Positions 37,068-47,573 are shown, counted from the stretch's first letter. The stretch: 64,000 nucleotides of DNA from an uncultured Bacteroides sp. (GCA_944320945.1 CALUJK010000027.1:1-64000); one strand, 5' to 3'. Made by a program: numbers and translations. Notes: generated from the letters alone by a model not told the origin.

Positions 37068-40000
37068 TTACTTCTTTAGCTTAATCTCGAAGCTGGCCCC
37101 TTCCCGACAGGTGAATTGCAGAACGGTGTGTCGACGGTCTGCGGAGAGTAATTTGCAAAATGGCGTTTTTGCTATATTCCAATGGCCTTTCAGTGTAAGA
37201 GTGACGGGGATTTCCCCACTTTCGTTGTTTTTCCACGGGCGGGAATAGATGCTGCGTTCGATGCGCTTTCCGTCGGCATCGAAAGCCTCGTCACTGGGAC
37301 CGCGGTACAGTGCCAAGTCAGGTTGCGCTACGGTGAGCAGCACTTCGTTTTTATATTCCTTCACCATGACCAAGCAGGAAGTATCAGCTTTTTGCAATAA
37401 TCCGTCAGTGGGGAGTGCTTTCGGTGTTTCGAATAAGACGTAGGATGTGATGTCTTTGGATTGAACAATATGTGCGTTACGGTCTTGTTGCAATACTTTG
37501 TAAGTCGGCTTCTGGGCAAATGCTGTCAGTGCTTTGGCGTCAGTATGTGGCAGGACGGCATATTCGTAGGATGCTCCTTTGGGTGCCTTGCCGTGTTGTA
37601 AAGTCAGTGATACCCAGTTGCCTGACGTAGGTTGGGTGCTTCTTTCACCGACAGTGACTTGTGGAAAGTTCTTTTCAAACAGAGCTATCTGCTGTGTCTG
37701 TTTGGGCAGGTAGTAACCTACGCCGTTGGGATCCAGATAAGTCTGTCCGTTGTCTGTATAGTTTTTCCAGTAGTCGTGTGTCTGCTGCGTGGCAGCTAGT
37801 TGGAAAACAGTAGTTTCCGTCGGATATTGTGTATTGGTGTTCTCGATATCTGTACCTAAGCAGATAATGGTTCCATCGAAGAAGTGGAACGACTTGCGGG
37901 CACGGTGCGAGCCGTTGTATTTGTCATGTTCATGCAGTTTCATACCGAAGTTGCCGTTGCTGCCTGCTTGCGACAGTCCACCGGCAAATGCCTCGTCGGA
38001 GTATAACATCTCTTCCATGCCGGAGTATTTATCTACATTCAGCACTTTGGCACGCAGTTGGTCAAAAGGCAGATGTATGCTGGTGGTACCGGGGATGCGG
38101 TTCCAATCGAAACCGTTCTCCTGCCATCCGCTGCTTGTCAGGGTGACCATTTCGTTAGGCTTGCCGGTCAGGATTTCCATGCTGCCATGTGCCAAGTAGC
38201 GTCCGTAGAAGTTTGCCGGCAGATAGTGCTCGGCTGCCCACAAGTAACGTGAATGTCCGCGTACCACTGCTGCCCAGTTGTCACGACGCTGTATGGAGAC
38301 GCATCCGTAACCCAGTGCCCGATTGCCTTGTGGGTCGGGCTCCGGTTTGAATCCTTGTGCTTCGAACAGTTGTTTCAGTTCTTTCTCCTGACGGGTGGAA
38401 GTTACGGGCAAATAGTCGGGAGCATTGGGATTCGGTTGGTCGTCATACGCGATGAGGCGTAAGTAGGCAGCGGCCATTTCTGCATCATACGGTTGCTTGC
38501 TGTCGGGGGTACCGGCCAGTGCCATAGTTGCGTATTGTATAGGAATCAACTGTCCCTGCCCGTTGGGATGGCGTCCTGACATGGAAAGCGGCCATTGCTT
38601 CAGGTTGCAATAGAAACGCATGGTAAGCAGTACGTTCTTCACCGTCTCGTGTGCTAATTGGGATACTTTGAATTCTGTTCCGCTGAGCAGGTAAATCATT
38701 TTGGTAGCTCCGTCCAGCCCTCCTACGGCATATGCCGGGTAGTTGTTGCAATGGTGAAAACAAGCTCCGTCGGACTTGAAAGATCCCGACAATCCCGGTG
38801 CCGGACGGCATCCGTAGTCTATCCAGCGGGAGAAAGAACGCAAATATTGCAGTTTCTCCGGCGTATCTTCCATGATGAGGATACTTGCCATACGTCCTTG
38901 TGTCTGTGTGTTGAACGAGTCGATGTCAATGCCGTTGACGGTTGGTTTCGGATAAACTTCGTTGGTGATGGCATACCAACGCAAGGTACGTTCGGCCTCG
39001 TTTAACTTGCCTGCCTGTCGCAATACATTTTTCATCAGGAAGTAAGCTGTGTATAGCCCACGCATGCTATATCCGTAGTGGTGGATATTTCCCCAACAGC
39101 TGCCGTATGCTACACCTTGGTCGGTGATGTGATCGTACATGGCAAGGAACATGCGCTGTAACTCTTCTTTGTCGGCCGTTTGTGTGGCATTGTTGTAGGC
39201 AATGGCGATACGGTTCATCAGGTTGAAATATTCTTTCATTTCCATGCCCAGCTTGGTGAACATGTCCTTGTCCCAATCGGGGAGCATCCGTTCGTAAGCT
39301 TCTGCCTGACGTACCATGAAAATAGGCATGCCGCTCACTTTCCCATTCTTATAGGTGATGTGATAGAAAGCATACTTCTCGCGGATGGTTTCCATTTCTC
39401 TGATAGTCAGTTTGGAGGGAGTGTAGAGCATGTTGCGGAACCGCTTTTCCATCTCTTTAATCTCTTCCCGTTGCTTGTCGGTGACGGGTGTCAGGGGAAT
39501 ATCCGGCTTCAGCAAAGAGTGCTTGTAGATGACTAACCAATGATTGGTAGTTTCTTTGTTGACAAAAGGCACTTGTAGGTCTGCCGTTTGCTGGCGGGCA
39601 TCTACCTTGCTGGCAGTAATAAGATGGTCTATGAAGAGCTTACCTTTCACGTCGGGGGCAATGATGCGTATTTCGTTCATGCCCTTTTCGGGAGTACCTT
39701 GCATGTCGCGTTCGTAGCACACCCATGCTCCTCGCCATCCGGTGAAGTTGATACCGAAAGGAAACGAGGCACATCTCTTTCCGTCTTTCAGGAATTCAAA
39801 TTCTATCTGTTTGTCTTGTGCTTTTTCGTTGTACACCCATACAATGCAGGCTGACAGGTAGGTGTCTTTCCCTGTAGGGTCTTTCGGCTCGAACATCAGG
39901 TCTTTCTTAATGGAGAGGACGGCATTGGGATTGAAGGTCCAGCTCAGGCAGGAGGTCCCGTCTTTGTAATGTTCTTTATTGATTTCCAGTTGCGAGTCGG

Positions 40001-40145
40001 TGCCCGTGATGAAAGCAGGTACTTGTTCGTCTTCGAAGGATATCAGACGTTCGTTCTTTACGATTTGCGCATGGAGGTCGGTGGTTGCGGCGAGGCTGCA
40101 CAGCGTCAGGCAGATTCTTACTGCCCATTTTCTGAATTGTACCAT
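37068..40145 (-). CDS. PL8 chondroitin sulfate ABC lyase-like enzyme
   Basis: Large secreted lyase of 1025 aa resembling the Bacteroides and Proteus chondroitin ABC lyases. Parts in order: type I signal peptide (ending LHAQ), an N-terminal jelly-roll lyase domain ([20 protein letters not shown] onward, to about 200), the catalytic alpha/alpha domain, and PL8 beta-sandwich domains. The active site reads [18 protein letters not shown], with His465 and Tyr472 at the same His-x6-Tyr spacing as in Proteus ABC lyase I. The Arg and Glu partners follow but were not assigned. The gene is monocistronic, faces the PL8-GH3 operon and is bracketed by two related inverted repeats. BT3324 is the likely counterpart. 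It should cleave both chondroitin and dermatan sulfate. Confidence 0.92.
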   Translation of the reverse strand: MVQFRKWAVRICLTLCSLAATTDLHAQIVKNERLISFEDEQVPAFITGTDSQLEINKEHYKDGTSCLSWTFNPNAVLSIKKDLMFEPKDPTGKDTYLSACIVWVYNEKAQDKQIEFEFLKDGKRCASFPFGINFTGWRGAWVCYERDMQGTPEKGMNEIRIIAPDVKGKLFIDHLITASKVDARQQTADLQVPFVNKETTNHWLVIYKHSLLKPDIPLTPVTDKQREEIKEMEKRFRNMLYTPSKLTIREMETIREKYAFYHITYKNGKVSGMPIFMVRQAEAYERMLPDWDKDMFTKLGMEMKEYFNLMNRIAIAYNNATQTADKEELQRMFLAMYDHITDQGVAYGSCWGNIHHYGYSMRGLYTAYFLMKNVLRQAGKLNEAERTLRWYAITNEVYPKPTVNGIDIDSFNTQTQGRMASILIMEDTPEKLQYLRSFSRWIDYGCRPAPGLSGSFKSDGACFHHCNNYPAYAVGGLDGATKMIYLLSGTEFKVSQLAHETVKNVLLTMRFYCNLKQWPLSMSGRHPNGQGQLIPIQYATMALAGTPDSKQPYDAEMAAAYLRLIAYDDQPNPNAPDYLPVTSTRQEKELKQLFEAQGFKPEPDPQGNRALGYGCVSIQRRDNWAAVVRGHSRYLWAAEHYLPANFYGRYLAHGSMEILTGKPNEMVTLTSSGWQENGFDWNRIPGTTSIHLPFDQLRAKVLNVDKYSGMEEMLYSDEAFAGGLSQAGSNGNFGMKLHEHDKYNGSHRARKSFHFFDGTIICLGTDIENTNTQYPTETTVFQLAATQQTHDYWKNYTDNGQTYLDPNGVGYYLPKQTQQIALFEKNFPQVTVGERSTQPTSGNWVSLTLQHGKAPKGASYEYAVLPHTDAKALTAFAQKPTYKVLQQDRNAHIVQSKDITSYVLFETPKALPTDGLLQKADTSCLVMVKEYKNEVLLTVAQPDLALYRGPSDEAFDADGKRIERSIYSRPWKNNESGEIPVTLTLKGHWNIAKTPFCKLLSADRRHTVLQFTCREGASFEIKLKK

Positions 40146-40225
40146 AAGGGGAGGTATTTAAGGTTAATAATTTACTTATACCTTGCGTGGTATGAAATTG
40201 TACTTTTTCGTTTATGCCATCATAG

Positions 40226-40313
40226 AACGCAGATTGTCGCAGAATATGCAGAGAAACGCAGATGAAAAAATAAAAAACTGTGTCAGTCCGCGTCTTTCTG
40301 CGTCATCTGTGTT
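40226..40313. repeat. imperfect inverted repeat upstream of the large PL8 gene
   Basis: The 231-bp interval 40146-40376 has no gene. It holds 36-nt arms (40226-40261 and 40278-40313) that pair over most of their length with about a third mismatched. Each is made of CGCAGAT/ATCTGYG-type words like the inverted repeat on the other side of the lyase gene. Confidence 0.6.
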
Positions 40314-40376
40314 CCATTAAAATACACAAATTAATGTCGCAGAAGTATTGTTGACAAGGGATAATCAACAATCTCC

Positions 40377-41336
40377 TTACAGCCCTAAAATATCCGTTTG
40401 TCTGTTCAATTCTTGATTGTTGAACTGCCCGTTGAGGGTTTCTCCCTCTTTGGGGTTCAGTTCCAGTTCTTTCTTCATGTCTTCGATGGAGCCTTCTTTG
40501 TCACCATTCAGTAACTTGGCTCGTCCGCGTTCGTGGTACGCACGGGCAAACTCCGGATTCATCTCGATGGCCTCATCAAACAGGGCGATGGCTTCCGCCA
40601 GTTTCTTCTGTGCGATGTAGAATTGTCCGAGTTGCAGATATGCCTGCTCGTTAAACGGATTCAGTTCGGTGACACGGCGATAATCCGCTTCCGCTTCATC
40701 GGGATGACCGGTAGCTTCGTACCATTTACCCCGTAGCAAGAGAGCGCTTTCGTTTTCGGCATCCTGGGAAAGCAACGCGTCAATGTCTTCCTGCGCTTCG
40801 GCATATTGCTGCATCTTGATGAGTGCTTCGGCACGCAATAAGCGGGCTTCGGTAAAATCATTTTTCAGGGCGATGGCCTGCGTCAGATGCGCAATGCACA
40901 TCAGATTCTCTCCCTGTCCGTCCTCAGCCTTTGCCAACAGATAGTGGGCGGTGGCATTACCTGTTTCGATGCGGATGGCCTCACTGGCTGCTTCTGCCAT
41001 CGCAGGATAATCTTCCAGCATATAGCAAACATTCGCCAGCGTGAGGCGGGTGGGGGCATGGTCCGGTTCTTTTTCCGCCATTTGCTGTAGCAGTTGGCGG
41101 GCTTCGTCCAGCTGACCGGTCTGTATGTAGGTATCGGCCAGATAGCCCATCGTCTCGAAGTCCTCTTGCAGTTTCAGTGCCTCAGTAAAGCATTTGATGG
41201 CATAGTCATTGCGGTGCATGCGTTGTGCCCGCATTCCGTCATATTTAAATATGTCGAAATTCTTTTGCAAATTACGTTGCTTTTCAGCTTCCGGCGTCTC
41301 TTTTTTGCCGGAAAAGAATGATTTGAAGAATCCCAT
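40377..41336 (-). CDS. tetratricopeptide-repeat protein
   Basis: Protein of 319 aa made almost entirely of 34-residue tetratricopeptide repeats from about residue 38 to 300, for example AIKCFTEALKLQEDFETMGY and AIALFDEAIEMNPEFARAYH. No signal peptide is seen, and the lysine-rich start MGFFKSFFSGKKETPEAEKQ suggests a cytoplasmic or membrane-associated adaptor. It has its own -7 box (TATGTTTG, minus strand, 41389-41396) and lies downstream of recJ-recQ. The TPR class is clear, but the partner and the process are not known. Confidence 0.85.
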   Translation of the reverse strand: MGFFKSFFSGKKETPEAEKQRNLQKNFDIFKYDGMRAQRMHRNDYAIKCFTEALKLQEDFETMGYLADTYIQTGQLDEARQLLQQMAEKEPDHAPTRLTLANVCYMLEDYPAMAEAASEAIRIETGNATAHYLLAKAEDGQGENLMCIAHLTQAIALKNDFTEARLLRAEALIKMQQYAEAQEDIDALLSQDAENESALLLRGKWYEATGHPDEAEADYRRVTELNPFNEQAYLQLGQFYIAQKKLAEAIALFDEAIEMNPEFARAYHERGRAKLLNGDKEGSIEDMKKELELNPKEGETLNGQFNNQELNRQTDILGL

Positions 41337-41388
41337 ACTATTGCGTATTGAAAAATAAAGATTTACGGTTTATCTGTATGTTGATTTG

Positions 41389-41396
41389 CAAACATA
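41389..41396 (-). promoter_or_regulatory. -7 box for the TPR gene
   Basis: The minus strand reads TATGTTTG (consensus TAnnTTTG), 52 bp upstream of the TPR start codon and downstream of the recQ stop. This argues for transcription separate from recJ-recQ. Confidence 0.5.
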
Positions 41397-41458
41397 CGCA
41401 AAATCTTCTGATTTGTAAGTCGGTGACGGCAAAGAATCTCGTAAAGAAATGCAAACTT

Positions 41459-43363
41459 TTATTTTTTAATGAGTAAGAAACCGTTTTCTGATGCCAATAC
41501 CGATTCATCCAGCATGTCGTGCAATACATGGACAAGCGTATCTTTATTGTCTGGCAACTGCCCGGCCAGTTCGGCGGGAGTGGCAGGTTTCTGCTCCAGC
41601 AGCGTTAACACTCGGGTGCGCAGTTCCTTTTCCGTAGCAGGTTGGTCAGTCAGGCTACGGCCGTCCAGACAGTTGTCACAAATGCCGCAGTTATGTTCGT
41701 TTTTCTCTCCGAAATAGTGTAGCAACAACCGGCTGCGGCAGACCGTTTCGCTCGTAACGTACTCTATCATGGCTTCGATGCGCCGTTCGTAGCGTTCGCG
41801 CCGTTCTTCATATACAGCCGGTGGGAAATAGATATGCCGGGTCTCTACCCGTTCGCGTGTATAAATAATATAAGGTGTCTTTTTACGTGGAATGTACTTC
41901 ACAATGCGCTGTTTGCCCAGATAGACGAGAAGTTCGTACACCCGCTGCTGCGTCAGCCCCGTGCGGGTGGCCAGCGATGCCTCGTCTATGTAGGTCAGGT
42001 CGGTAAACACGCCGGTATATGAGCGCAAAAGGGTCTGAATCAGCCTGTCCATCTCCTCGCCCATCTCCCACAGCCGGTACAGTTCGTCGCGTCGGAGCAG
42101 AAACAGCAGCCGCGAGGCATTGTCCTGCTCGCCGGTGTACTCTAGATACCCCGCCAGCGTCAGAATCTTCAGCGCGCTGTCCACCGGTATGGGGAAGTAG
42201 TGGTAGCGGCGGCAAAAGTCCTCCAGGTCAAACTCGCGTACACACCCTTCACCGTCGCCCATCGCCATCTGATAATAATATTGCAGATGCTCGTACACAT
42301 CGCGAATATATTCTTTGTCGGGAAACGTGTCAGGGATGCGCCGTCGTAGCGTGCCCTTGTCTGCGGGCGTGTAGAGAATGACGGCATACGCCTTCTGTCC
42401 GTCGCGTCCGGCACGTCCGGCCTCCTGAAAATAGGCTTCGATGGAGTCCGGCAGGTCGAGGTGTATCACCAGCCGCACATCCGGCTTGTCAATGCCCATA
42501 CCGAAAGCGTTGGTGGCTACAATGACCCGACTTTCCCCTGTCTGCCAGCGATGCTGCCGCAAGTCGCGTGTGGCATCGTCCAGTCCGGCGTGATAGAAGT
42601 CGGCCGTGATGCCCTCACCCGTCAACAACTGGGCCACCTCCTTGGTACGTCGGCGGTTGCGCACATAGACAATGGCACTGCCTTCCACCCGGCTCAGTAT
42701 GTGCAGCAGTTCATGCTGTTTGTCCTCAGTGCGGCGCACCACGTAAGCCAGATTCTTTCGTTCGAAGCTCATGCGGAACACGTTCGGCCGGGTAAAGTGC
42801 AGCCGCTGCTGTATGTCGTCTATCACTTCGGGAGTGGCGGTGGCGGTCAGTGCAAGGATCGGCACTCCGGGCAGCAACGTGCGTATCTCGGCTATTTGCA
42901 GATAGGCGGGACGGAAGTCATATCCCCACTGGGAGATGCAATGACTTTCGTCCACGGCAATCATGCAGATGTGCATCCGCCGCAGCTTGATGCGGAAAAT
43001 GTCCGTGGCAAGCCGTTCCGGCGAAATATAGAGAAATTTGTAATTGCCGAAGATGGCATTCTCCAGCGTGGTCACGATGTCCTCCCGCGACATGCCCGCG
43101 TGAATGGCCAGTGCGCGGATGCCCCGTTTCTTCAGATTCTGCACCTGGTCTTTCATCAGGGCGATGAGGGGGGTGATGACCAGACACATTCCCTCCATGG
43201 CCAGTGCGGGCACCTGAAAGGCAATGGACTTACCCCCGCCCGTCGGCATTAGCCCCAGCGTGTCGCGTCCCTCGCCAATGCTGTGGATAATATCTGCCTG
43301 AATGCCACGAAAATGGTCATATCCCCAGTATTGCTTGAGAATAGATAGATAATCCGTCTGCAT
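41459..43363 (-). CDS. recQ: ATP-dependent DNA helicase RecQ
   Basis: 3'-to-5' superfamily 2 helicase of 634 aa for recombination and repair. Motif I is MPTGGGKS with Lys45. Motif II is VDESH (Asp138). Motif VI sits in FQEAGRAGRDG. The zinc site is Cys542, Cys559, Cys562 and Cys565 (CGICDNC). After it a winged-helix-like tail of about 65 residues ends the protein, and no full HRDC domain is visible. The start codon overlaps the recJ stop by one base (TGATG), so the two are translated together. RecJ and RecQ act together in resecting DNA ends, so the coupling makes functional sense. Confidence 0.95.
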   Translation of the reverse strand: MQTDYLSILKQYWGYDHFRGIQADIIHSIGEGRDTLGLMPTGGGKSIAFQVPALAMEGMCLVITPLIALMKDQVQNLKKRGIRALAIHAGMSREDIVTTLENAIFGNYKFLYISPERLATDIFRIKLRRMHICMIAVDESHCISQWGYDFRPAYLQIAEIRTLLPGVPILALTATATPEVIDDIQQRLHFTRPNVFRMSFERKNLAYVVRRTEDKQHELLHILSRVEGSAIVYVRNRRRTKEVAQLLTGEGITADFYHAGLDDATRDLRQHRWQTGESRVIVATNAFGMGIDKPDVRLVIHLDLPDSIEAYFQEAGRAGRDGQKAYAVILYTPADKGTLRRRIPDTFPDKEYIRDVYEHLQYYYQMAMGDGEGCVREFDLEDFCRRYHYFPIPVDSALKILTLAGYLEYTGEQDNASRLLFLLRRDELYRLWEMGEEMDRLIQTLLRSYTGVFTDLTYIDEASLATRTGLTQQRVYELLVYLGKQRIVKYIPRKKTPYIIYTRERVETRHIYFPPAVYEERRERYERRIEAMIEYVTSETVCRSRLLLHYFGEKNEHNCGICDNCLDGRSLTDQPATEKELRTRVLTLLEQKPATPAELAGQLPDNKDTLVHVLHDMLDESVLASENGFLLIKK

Positions 43364-45078
43364 CAGTTTGGCTTGATGTCCTCTATTTGCAGTTGCACCT
43401 CGCCGCGCTTGTGCGTATTCTCTTCGATGGTGTAGCAGATGTCAAACGACCGCTTCGTCTTGATGTAGCGCACCTGCGAACTTTGCCCGAAGGCAATGCC
43501 GTTCATCACGTTGTTCGACTTGTTGTCCACCAGCTCCAGCTTGATGTGCTCCTGGTCGCGTCCCACCACCTTGCTGGTGCCGTAGTCATATACCCGATGC
43601 GTGCAGAACACCGGTTTGGGATTCTCGGGACCGAAGGGATTGAACTTCTTCAGGTCGTTGAAGAACTTCGCCGTGATGTCGCGGAAATCTATTTCGGCAT
43701 TGATGTCGATGACGGCGCTCGTCTGTTCGGGCAAGATGTGCTGCGCCACGAACTCCTCGAAGCGGCGGGTAAAGGCCGGTACGTTTTCCACCTTCATCGA
43801 CAGGCCGGCAGCATACGTATGTCCGCCGAAGTTCTCCAGCAAGTCGCGGCAGTGCTCAATGGCCTTATATACATCGAAGCCCGACACGGAACGTGCCGAC
43901 CCCGTAGCCAGATTGTCCGTGCGTGTCAGTACCACGGCGGGACGGTAGAATATCTCCGTCAGCCGCGAGGCCACGATGCCGATAACCCCTTTGTGCCAGT
44001 CCTCGTTGTAGAGCACGATGGAACGGCGGTCAGCCAGTCCCTCCAGTCCTGCTACGATGCGGTTGGCCTCTTCCGTCATGCTTTTGTCCAAGTCCTTGCG
44101 CGTCTCGTTGTATTGGTTTATCTGGTTGGCCTTTTCCAGTGCAGCTTTCAGCTCCTTTTCCGTCAGTAGATCCACGGCCTCTTTGCCGTTCTGTATGCGG
44201 CCCGATGCATTGATGCGCGGCCCTATCTTGAACACGATGTCGCTCACCGTGATTTCGCGGTCAGCCAGTCCGCAAATGTCGATAATGGCTTTCAGTCCCA
44301 CGCTGGGGTTCGAGTTCAGTTGTTTCAGCCCATGATAAGCCAGGATGCGGTTCTCCCCCATGATGGGCACGATGTCCGAGGCGATGCTCACCGCCACGAG
44401 ATCCAGCAGCGGGATGAGGTGATGAAACTCGATGCCGTTGCTTTTGGCAAACGCCTCCATGAATTTGAAGCCTACGCCGCAGCCCGACAGGTGTTCATAC
44501 GGATATGTGTTATCCGCCCGTTTGGCATTCAGTATGGCCACGGCCGGCGGCAGCACATCGTCGGGCACATGGTGGTCACAGATGATGAAGTCGATGCCCC
44601 GCTCTTTGGCGTATGCAATCTCCTCCACCGCCTTGATGCCGCAGTCCAGCACGATAACCAGCTTGACGCCCGTTTCGGCAGCATAATCCACCCCTTTCAT
44701 CGACACCCCGTAGCCTTCGTTGTAGCGGTCGGGAATGTAGTAGTCGATGTTGGAATAATACTGTTGAATAAACTTGTACACCAGTGCCACGGCAGTAGTG
44801 CCGTCCACATCATAATCTCCGTAAATAAGTATTCGCTCCTTTCTCCCCATGGCCTTGTTGAGGCGATCCACAGCCACGTCCATGTCCTTCATCAGGAAGG
44901 GGTCGTGCAGGTCTGGCAGTTGCGGGCGGAAAAACTTCCGTGCCTGTGCCACGGTGGTGATTCCACGCTCCACCAACAGCCGGCCCAGTATGTGGCTAAT
45001 GCCAAGTTCTCTGGCCAGTCGTCGGCTTGTCTCTGCCTGTTCGGGGGTGATGGTTAGGTAATTCCATTTGTGAGTCAT
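43363..45078 (-). CDS. recJ: single-stranded-DNA-specific exonuclease RecJ
   Basis: DHH-family 5'-to-3' single-strand exonuclease (571 aa, normal length). Metal-binding motifs are GDYDVDGTTA (Asp88, Asp90, Asp92), VLDCG (Asp145) and CDHHVPDD (Asp168, His169, His170). The DHHA1 region includes ENFGGHTYAAGLS, and an OB-fold-like C-terminus follows (residues about 460-570). It is the first gene of the recJ-recQ pair, with a one-base overlap. The ATG at 45078 gives the standard N-terminus MTHKWNYL. Confidence 0.96.
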   Translation of the reverse strand: MTHKWNYLTITPEQAETSRRLARELGISHILGRLLVERGITTVAQARKFFRPQLPDLHDPFLMKDMDVAVDRLNKAMGRKERILIYGDYDVDGTTAVALVYKFIQQYYSNIDYYIPDRYNEGYGVSMKGVDYAAETGVKLVIVLDCGIKAVEEIAYAKERGIDFIICDHHVPDDVLPPAVAILNAKRADNTYPYEHLSGCGVGFKFMEAFAKSNGIEFHHLIPLLDLVAVSIASDIVPIMGENRILAYHGLKQLNSNPSVGLKAIIDICGLADREITVSDIVFKIGPRINASGRIQNGKEAVDLLTEKELKAALEKANQINQYNETRKDLDKSMTEEANRIVAGLEGLADRRSIVLYNEDWHKGVIGIVASRLTEIFYRPAVVLTRTDNLATGSARSVSGFDVYKAIEHCRDLLENFGGHTYAAGLSMKVENVPAFTRRFEEFVAQHILPEQTSAVIDINAEIDFRDITAKFFNDLKKFNPFGPENPKPVFCTHRVYDYGTSKVVGRDQEHIKLELVDNKSNNVMNGIAFGQSSQVRYIKTKRSFDICYTIEENTHKRGEVQLQIEDIKPN

Positions 45079-45199
45079 TATATTATATTGTTTTTCTTTC
45101 CTTTACCGGTCATGTCGCCAATGCATATTTCGGCAACAAGGTTGTAAAGGTATGAAAAACTATCGAAATAGACACTGTTTCTATGGAAAATAACCTTAA

Positions 45200-46252
45200 T
45201 TATATTTTCACCACCCATCTGCCGTTTCTTTTCCCGTTTTCCCGTTCCAATAATCCTCTTTCTATTAAAGCGGGAGTCATCCGTTTTATAGTCCGCAGAG
45301 ATTTTCCGATGTGTGCCGCAATCTCGTTTTGGGTCGCTTCCGGATTACTTTTGAGGAATTTCAGTAAGGCGATTTCGTCTAAAGAGTTGTTCAAAGTGTC
45401 ATTTTGGCTCTTTGAAATATCTGTGGTGGCACTATGAGAGGCTTCGATGTGTAGTGCCCGATTATGCAGCTCGTTTTTCTCTCCGAACAGCAGATTCCTG
45501 AAAAACAGTTCAAGGAAGTAAGTCGTGGCAGATATTCCTTTGGCATAATTACTGTAATTGGCTCTTACCAGCGCATTTCTAAAATACCATGAATGCTTTT
45601 GAAACACACTGTTGTCGAGTGTGAATCCGAAAGTATGCAGATATTTCATGGTAAATACAGCTGTCGTACGTGTATGCCCTTCTCCGAACGGATGTACCTG
45701 CCAAATGTCTGAAATGAATTTGCAGATATGCTTCAGTGCCCGACCGGCATCGAGTGACGGATAATCGGTACCTTTTTCCTGCCCGAAATCATAGTCGAGC
45801 GTCTGCCGGATTAACTCATGATTGGCATACAACACCGTATCTCCGCCAAGCACCCATTCCTTTTTGGTGATGTCGTAATCCCGCAATCTTCCGGCAAATT
45901 TATACAGCCCTTCAAACAGACGGCGGTGAATAAGTATCAGATAATCGGGCGTAAATGAGAACGATTTTTCAGAAAGGATTTCTGTGATTCTTGCCGATAC
46001 CTTGTCGGCTTCTTCCGTTCTTTCGTTTTCAATATCCTTTCTGTTTGTTTTAGACTGATAGTAATTGTCAATCAGTTGTTTCACCTCGTTGATGGTAATG
46101 TCTCCCTCGATGTGTCTGCTCGCGGTCTGAAGTAGATATTCCGAAGGCTTGAGGCCGTCAACATCTTGCAGTCCTATGGCTGTCTGCCAAGCCCGTGCTT
46201 TTTCGCGGCTGTCGGGTTCGCCCTGTCGGATATATTTGTCAAATTCACTCAT
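45200..46252 (-). CDS. Fic-domain protein with variant active-site motif and C-terminal winged helix
   Basis: Fic protein of 350 aa, a family that mostly transfers AMP from ATP onto target proteins. The active-site loop is HPFGEGHTRT at 187-196. The catalytic His187 and the acidic Glu191 are present, but His193 replaces the usual Asn of HPFxEGN, and the second Arg of GRxxR is missing. An inhibitory-helix-like motif SRHIEG (Ser45 to Glu49) is present at the N-terminus. The flap reads WVLGGDTVLYA. The last 50 residues are a winged helix-turn-helix (NEIAAHIGKSLRTIKRM). It follows the AAA ATPase gene by 55 bp on the same strand. The variant motif leaves the reaction uncertain. Confidence 0.88.
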   Translation of the reverse strand: MSEFDKYIRQGEPDSREKARAWQTAIGLQDVDGLKPSEYLLQTASRHIEGDITINEVKQLIDNYYQSKTNRKDIENERTEEADKVSARITEILSEKSFSFTPDYLILIHRRLFEGLYKFAGRLRDYDITKKEWVLGGDTVLYANHELIRQTLDYDFGQEKGTDYPSLDAGRALKHICKFISDIWQVHPFGEGHTRTTAVFTMKYLHTFGFTLDNSVFQKHSWYFRNALVRANYSNYAKGISATTYFLELFFRNLLFGEKNELHNRALHIEASHSATTDISKSQNDTLNNSLDEIALLKFLKSNPEATQNEIAAHIGKSLRTIKRMTPALIERGLLERENGKRNGRWVVKI

Positions 46253-46307
46253 TTTTTGTTGTCTTTTTTTGTGGGGTGTTCATTAATCTCCGTAAACTGC
46301 TGAACAG

Positions 46308-47459
46308 TTAAATCGTTTTTTCTTCTCCGTACATCGCATTTATCCACATGGCGAAAAGCTTGTCCGTAACGGAATATACCTTGTTTATTTCCGTAATAAG
46401 GTCTTTTTCCAGCAGCTTCTTGGTGGCAGCCTGTACGGAACTGGCCGAAGCCAGGCTGTGCCGTTTGATAAAAGCTGCGGAAGTAATGCCTGTTGCTTCC
46501 CCTTCCCGGGCAATGGCATACAGCAGCGTTTTCTGTTTTTCGGGAATGTTAGACAGGATTTCGCGGAAAATGGTGTCGTTCGATGCCGTCATGTTGCGTA
46601 TGGCGTTCCGTATGACCGTCGTCGTGCATTCTTCTCCTTCCGGTGTGTCGGCAAAGGCTTCATTGAATGTTTTCTGAATATAGTACGTATGTCCTTTAAA
46701 CAGGGCATATACTTTCTCCACATCGGTTTCGTCAATATGCCGGTGGCGCTTCTTGAAGTGTTCCACCACGAACGACACGTATATTTCCGGCGCAATGGCT
46801 TTCAGTTCCAGTATGTCAGCGCTGTGGTAAAACGGTCTTGCTGCCGACATAAACATTTCTTGCATCATGTGCCGTTCACTTCCGGCAAATATAAACTGCC
46901 CGTTTCCCAGTTTCTGTATGTGTGTCCGTAGTAGGGCTTCTATATTCTTTTCCGGATATTTGGCAATCTGCTGGAATTCGTCGATTGCTACAATGCAGGG
47001 TTTGTCGGCCTGTTCCAGATATTGAAAGATTTCGTCCAGTGTATATTCCGGCCGTTCGATGTCGCCCAGTTCGATGTTGAAGGTCGGCAGGTTATATACC
47101 GGGTCAAAGCCGAATTTTCCGCTGATGGACTTGATAGTTCGGACAAAGAGATTCACCATTTTCCGGCTGCGCGGTAGCAATGTCTCGTAGATCTCCTTTC
47201 CCAGCAGATAGGTAAATTCCCGCAGACTGGATGTGTGGAGAATGTCGAGAAAGAAAGTATAATACTCTTTGCTGATTTCCGGTTTGTCATAGCAGAATTG
47301 AATCAGCCCGGTTTTCCCCATTCGGCGTGGTGAGATAATCACCAGGTTGTTGCCGTTGGTGACAGACTTTATAAGTCTGGCCGATTCTGTCACTCGGTCG
47401 CAGAAATATTCCGGGTCAATTTTCCCGATAACGATAAAGGGGTTGGTGATTTTTGCCAT
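46308..47459 (-). CDS. AAA-family ATPase of the archaeal ATPase type, with C-terminal winged helix
   Basis: P-loop ATPase of 383 aa of the group common in Bacteroides and archaea (ATPase_2-like). The N-terminal GKIDPEYFCDR is typical of the group. Walker A is SPRRMGKTGL (about 43-52), Walker B is CIVAIDEFQQI (about 170-180), and a sensor-type FAGSERHMM follows. The C-terminal about 80 residues form a winged-helix domain (IKRHSLASASSVQAATKKLL). No target is known for such proteins. They may act on DNA or protein complexes. It has a good promoter and is probably transcribed together with the Fic gene downstream. Confidence 0.85.
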   Translation of the reverse strand: MAKITNPFIVIGKIDPEYFCDRVTESARLIKSVTNGNNLVIISPRRMGKTGLIQFCYDKPEISKEYYTFFLDILHTSSLREFTYLLGKEIYETLLPRSRKMVNLFVRTIKSISGKFGFDPVYNLPTFNIELGDIERPEYTLDEIFQYLEQADKPCIVAIDEFQQIAKYPEKNIEALLRTHIQKLGNGQFIFAGSERHMMQEMFMSAARPFYHSADILELKAIAPEIYVSFVVEHFKKRHRHIDETDVEKVYALFKGHTYYIQKTFNEAFADTPEGEECTTTVIRNAIRNMTASNDTIFREILSNIPEKQKTLLYAIAREGEATGITSAAFIKRHSLASASSVQAATKKLLEKDLITEINKVYSVTDKLFAMWINAMYGEEKTI

Positions 47460-47482
47460 AGCTTGGTTCCTTTAGCTTTTCA

Positions 47483-47514
47483 CAAAGGTAATTATTTAAA
47501 TAGAATTATGCAAA
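47483..47514 (-). promoter_or_regulatory. complete Bacteroides promoter for the ATPase-Fic operon
   Basis: On the minus strand a -33 TTTG (47511-47514) and a -7 TACCTTTG (47483-47490) are separated by 20 bp, matching the Bacteroides housekeeping promoter pattern. The start codon is 23 bp further on. Confidence 0.75.
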
Positions 47515-47573
47515 TAGAATAATTGGTTTTGTTCGGGCGCTTTACTTTGAGCGGGAAAAACAAATACCGCTCC

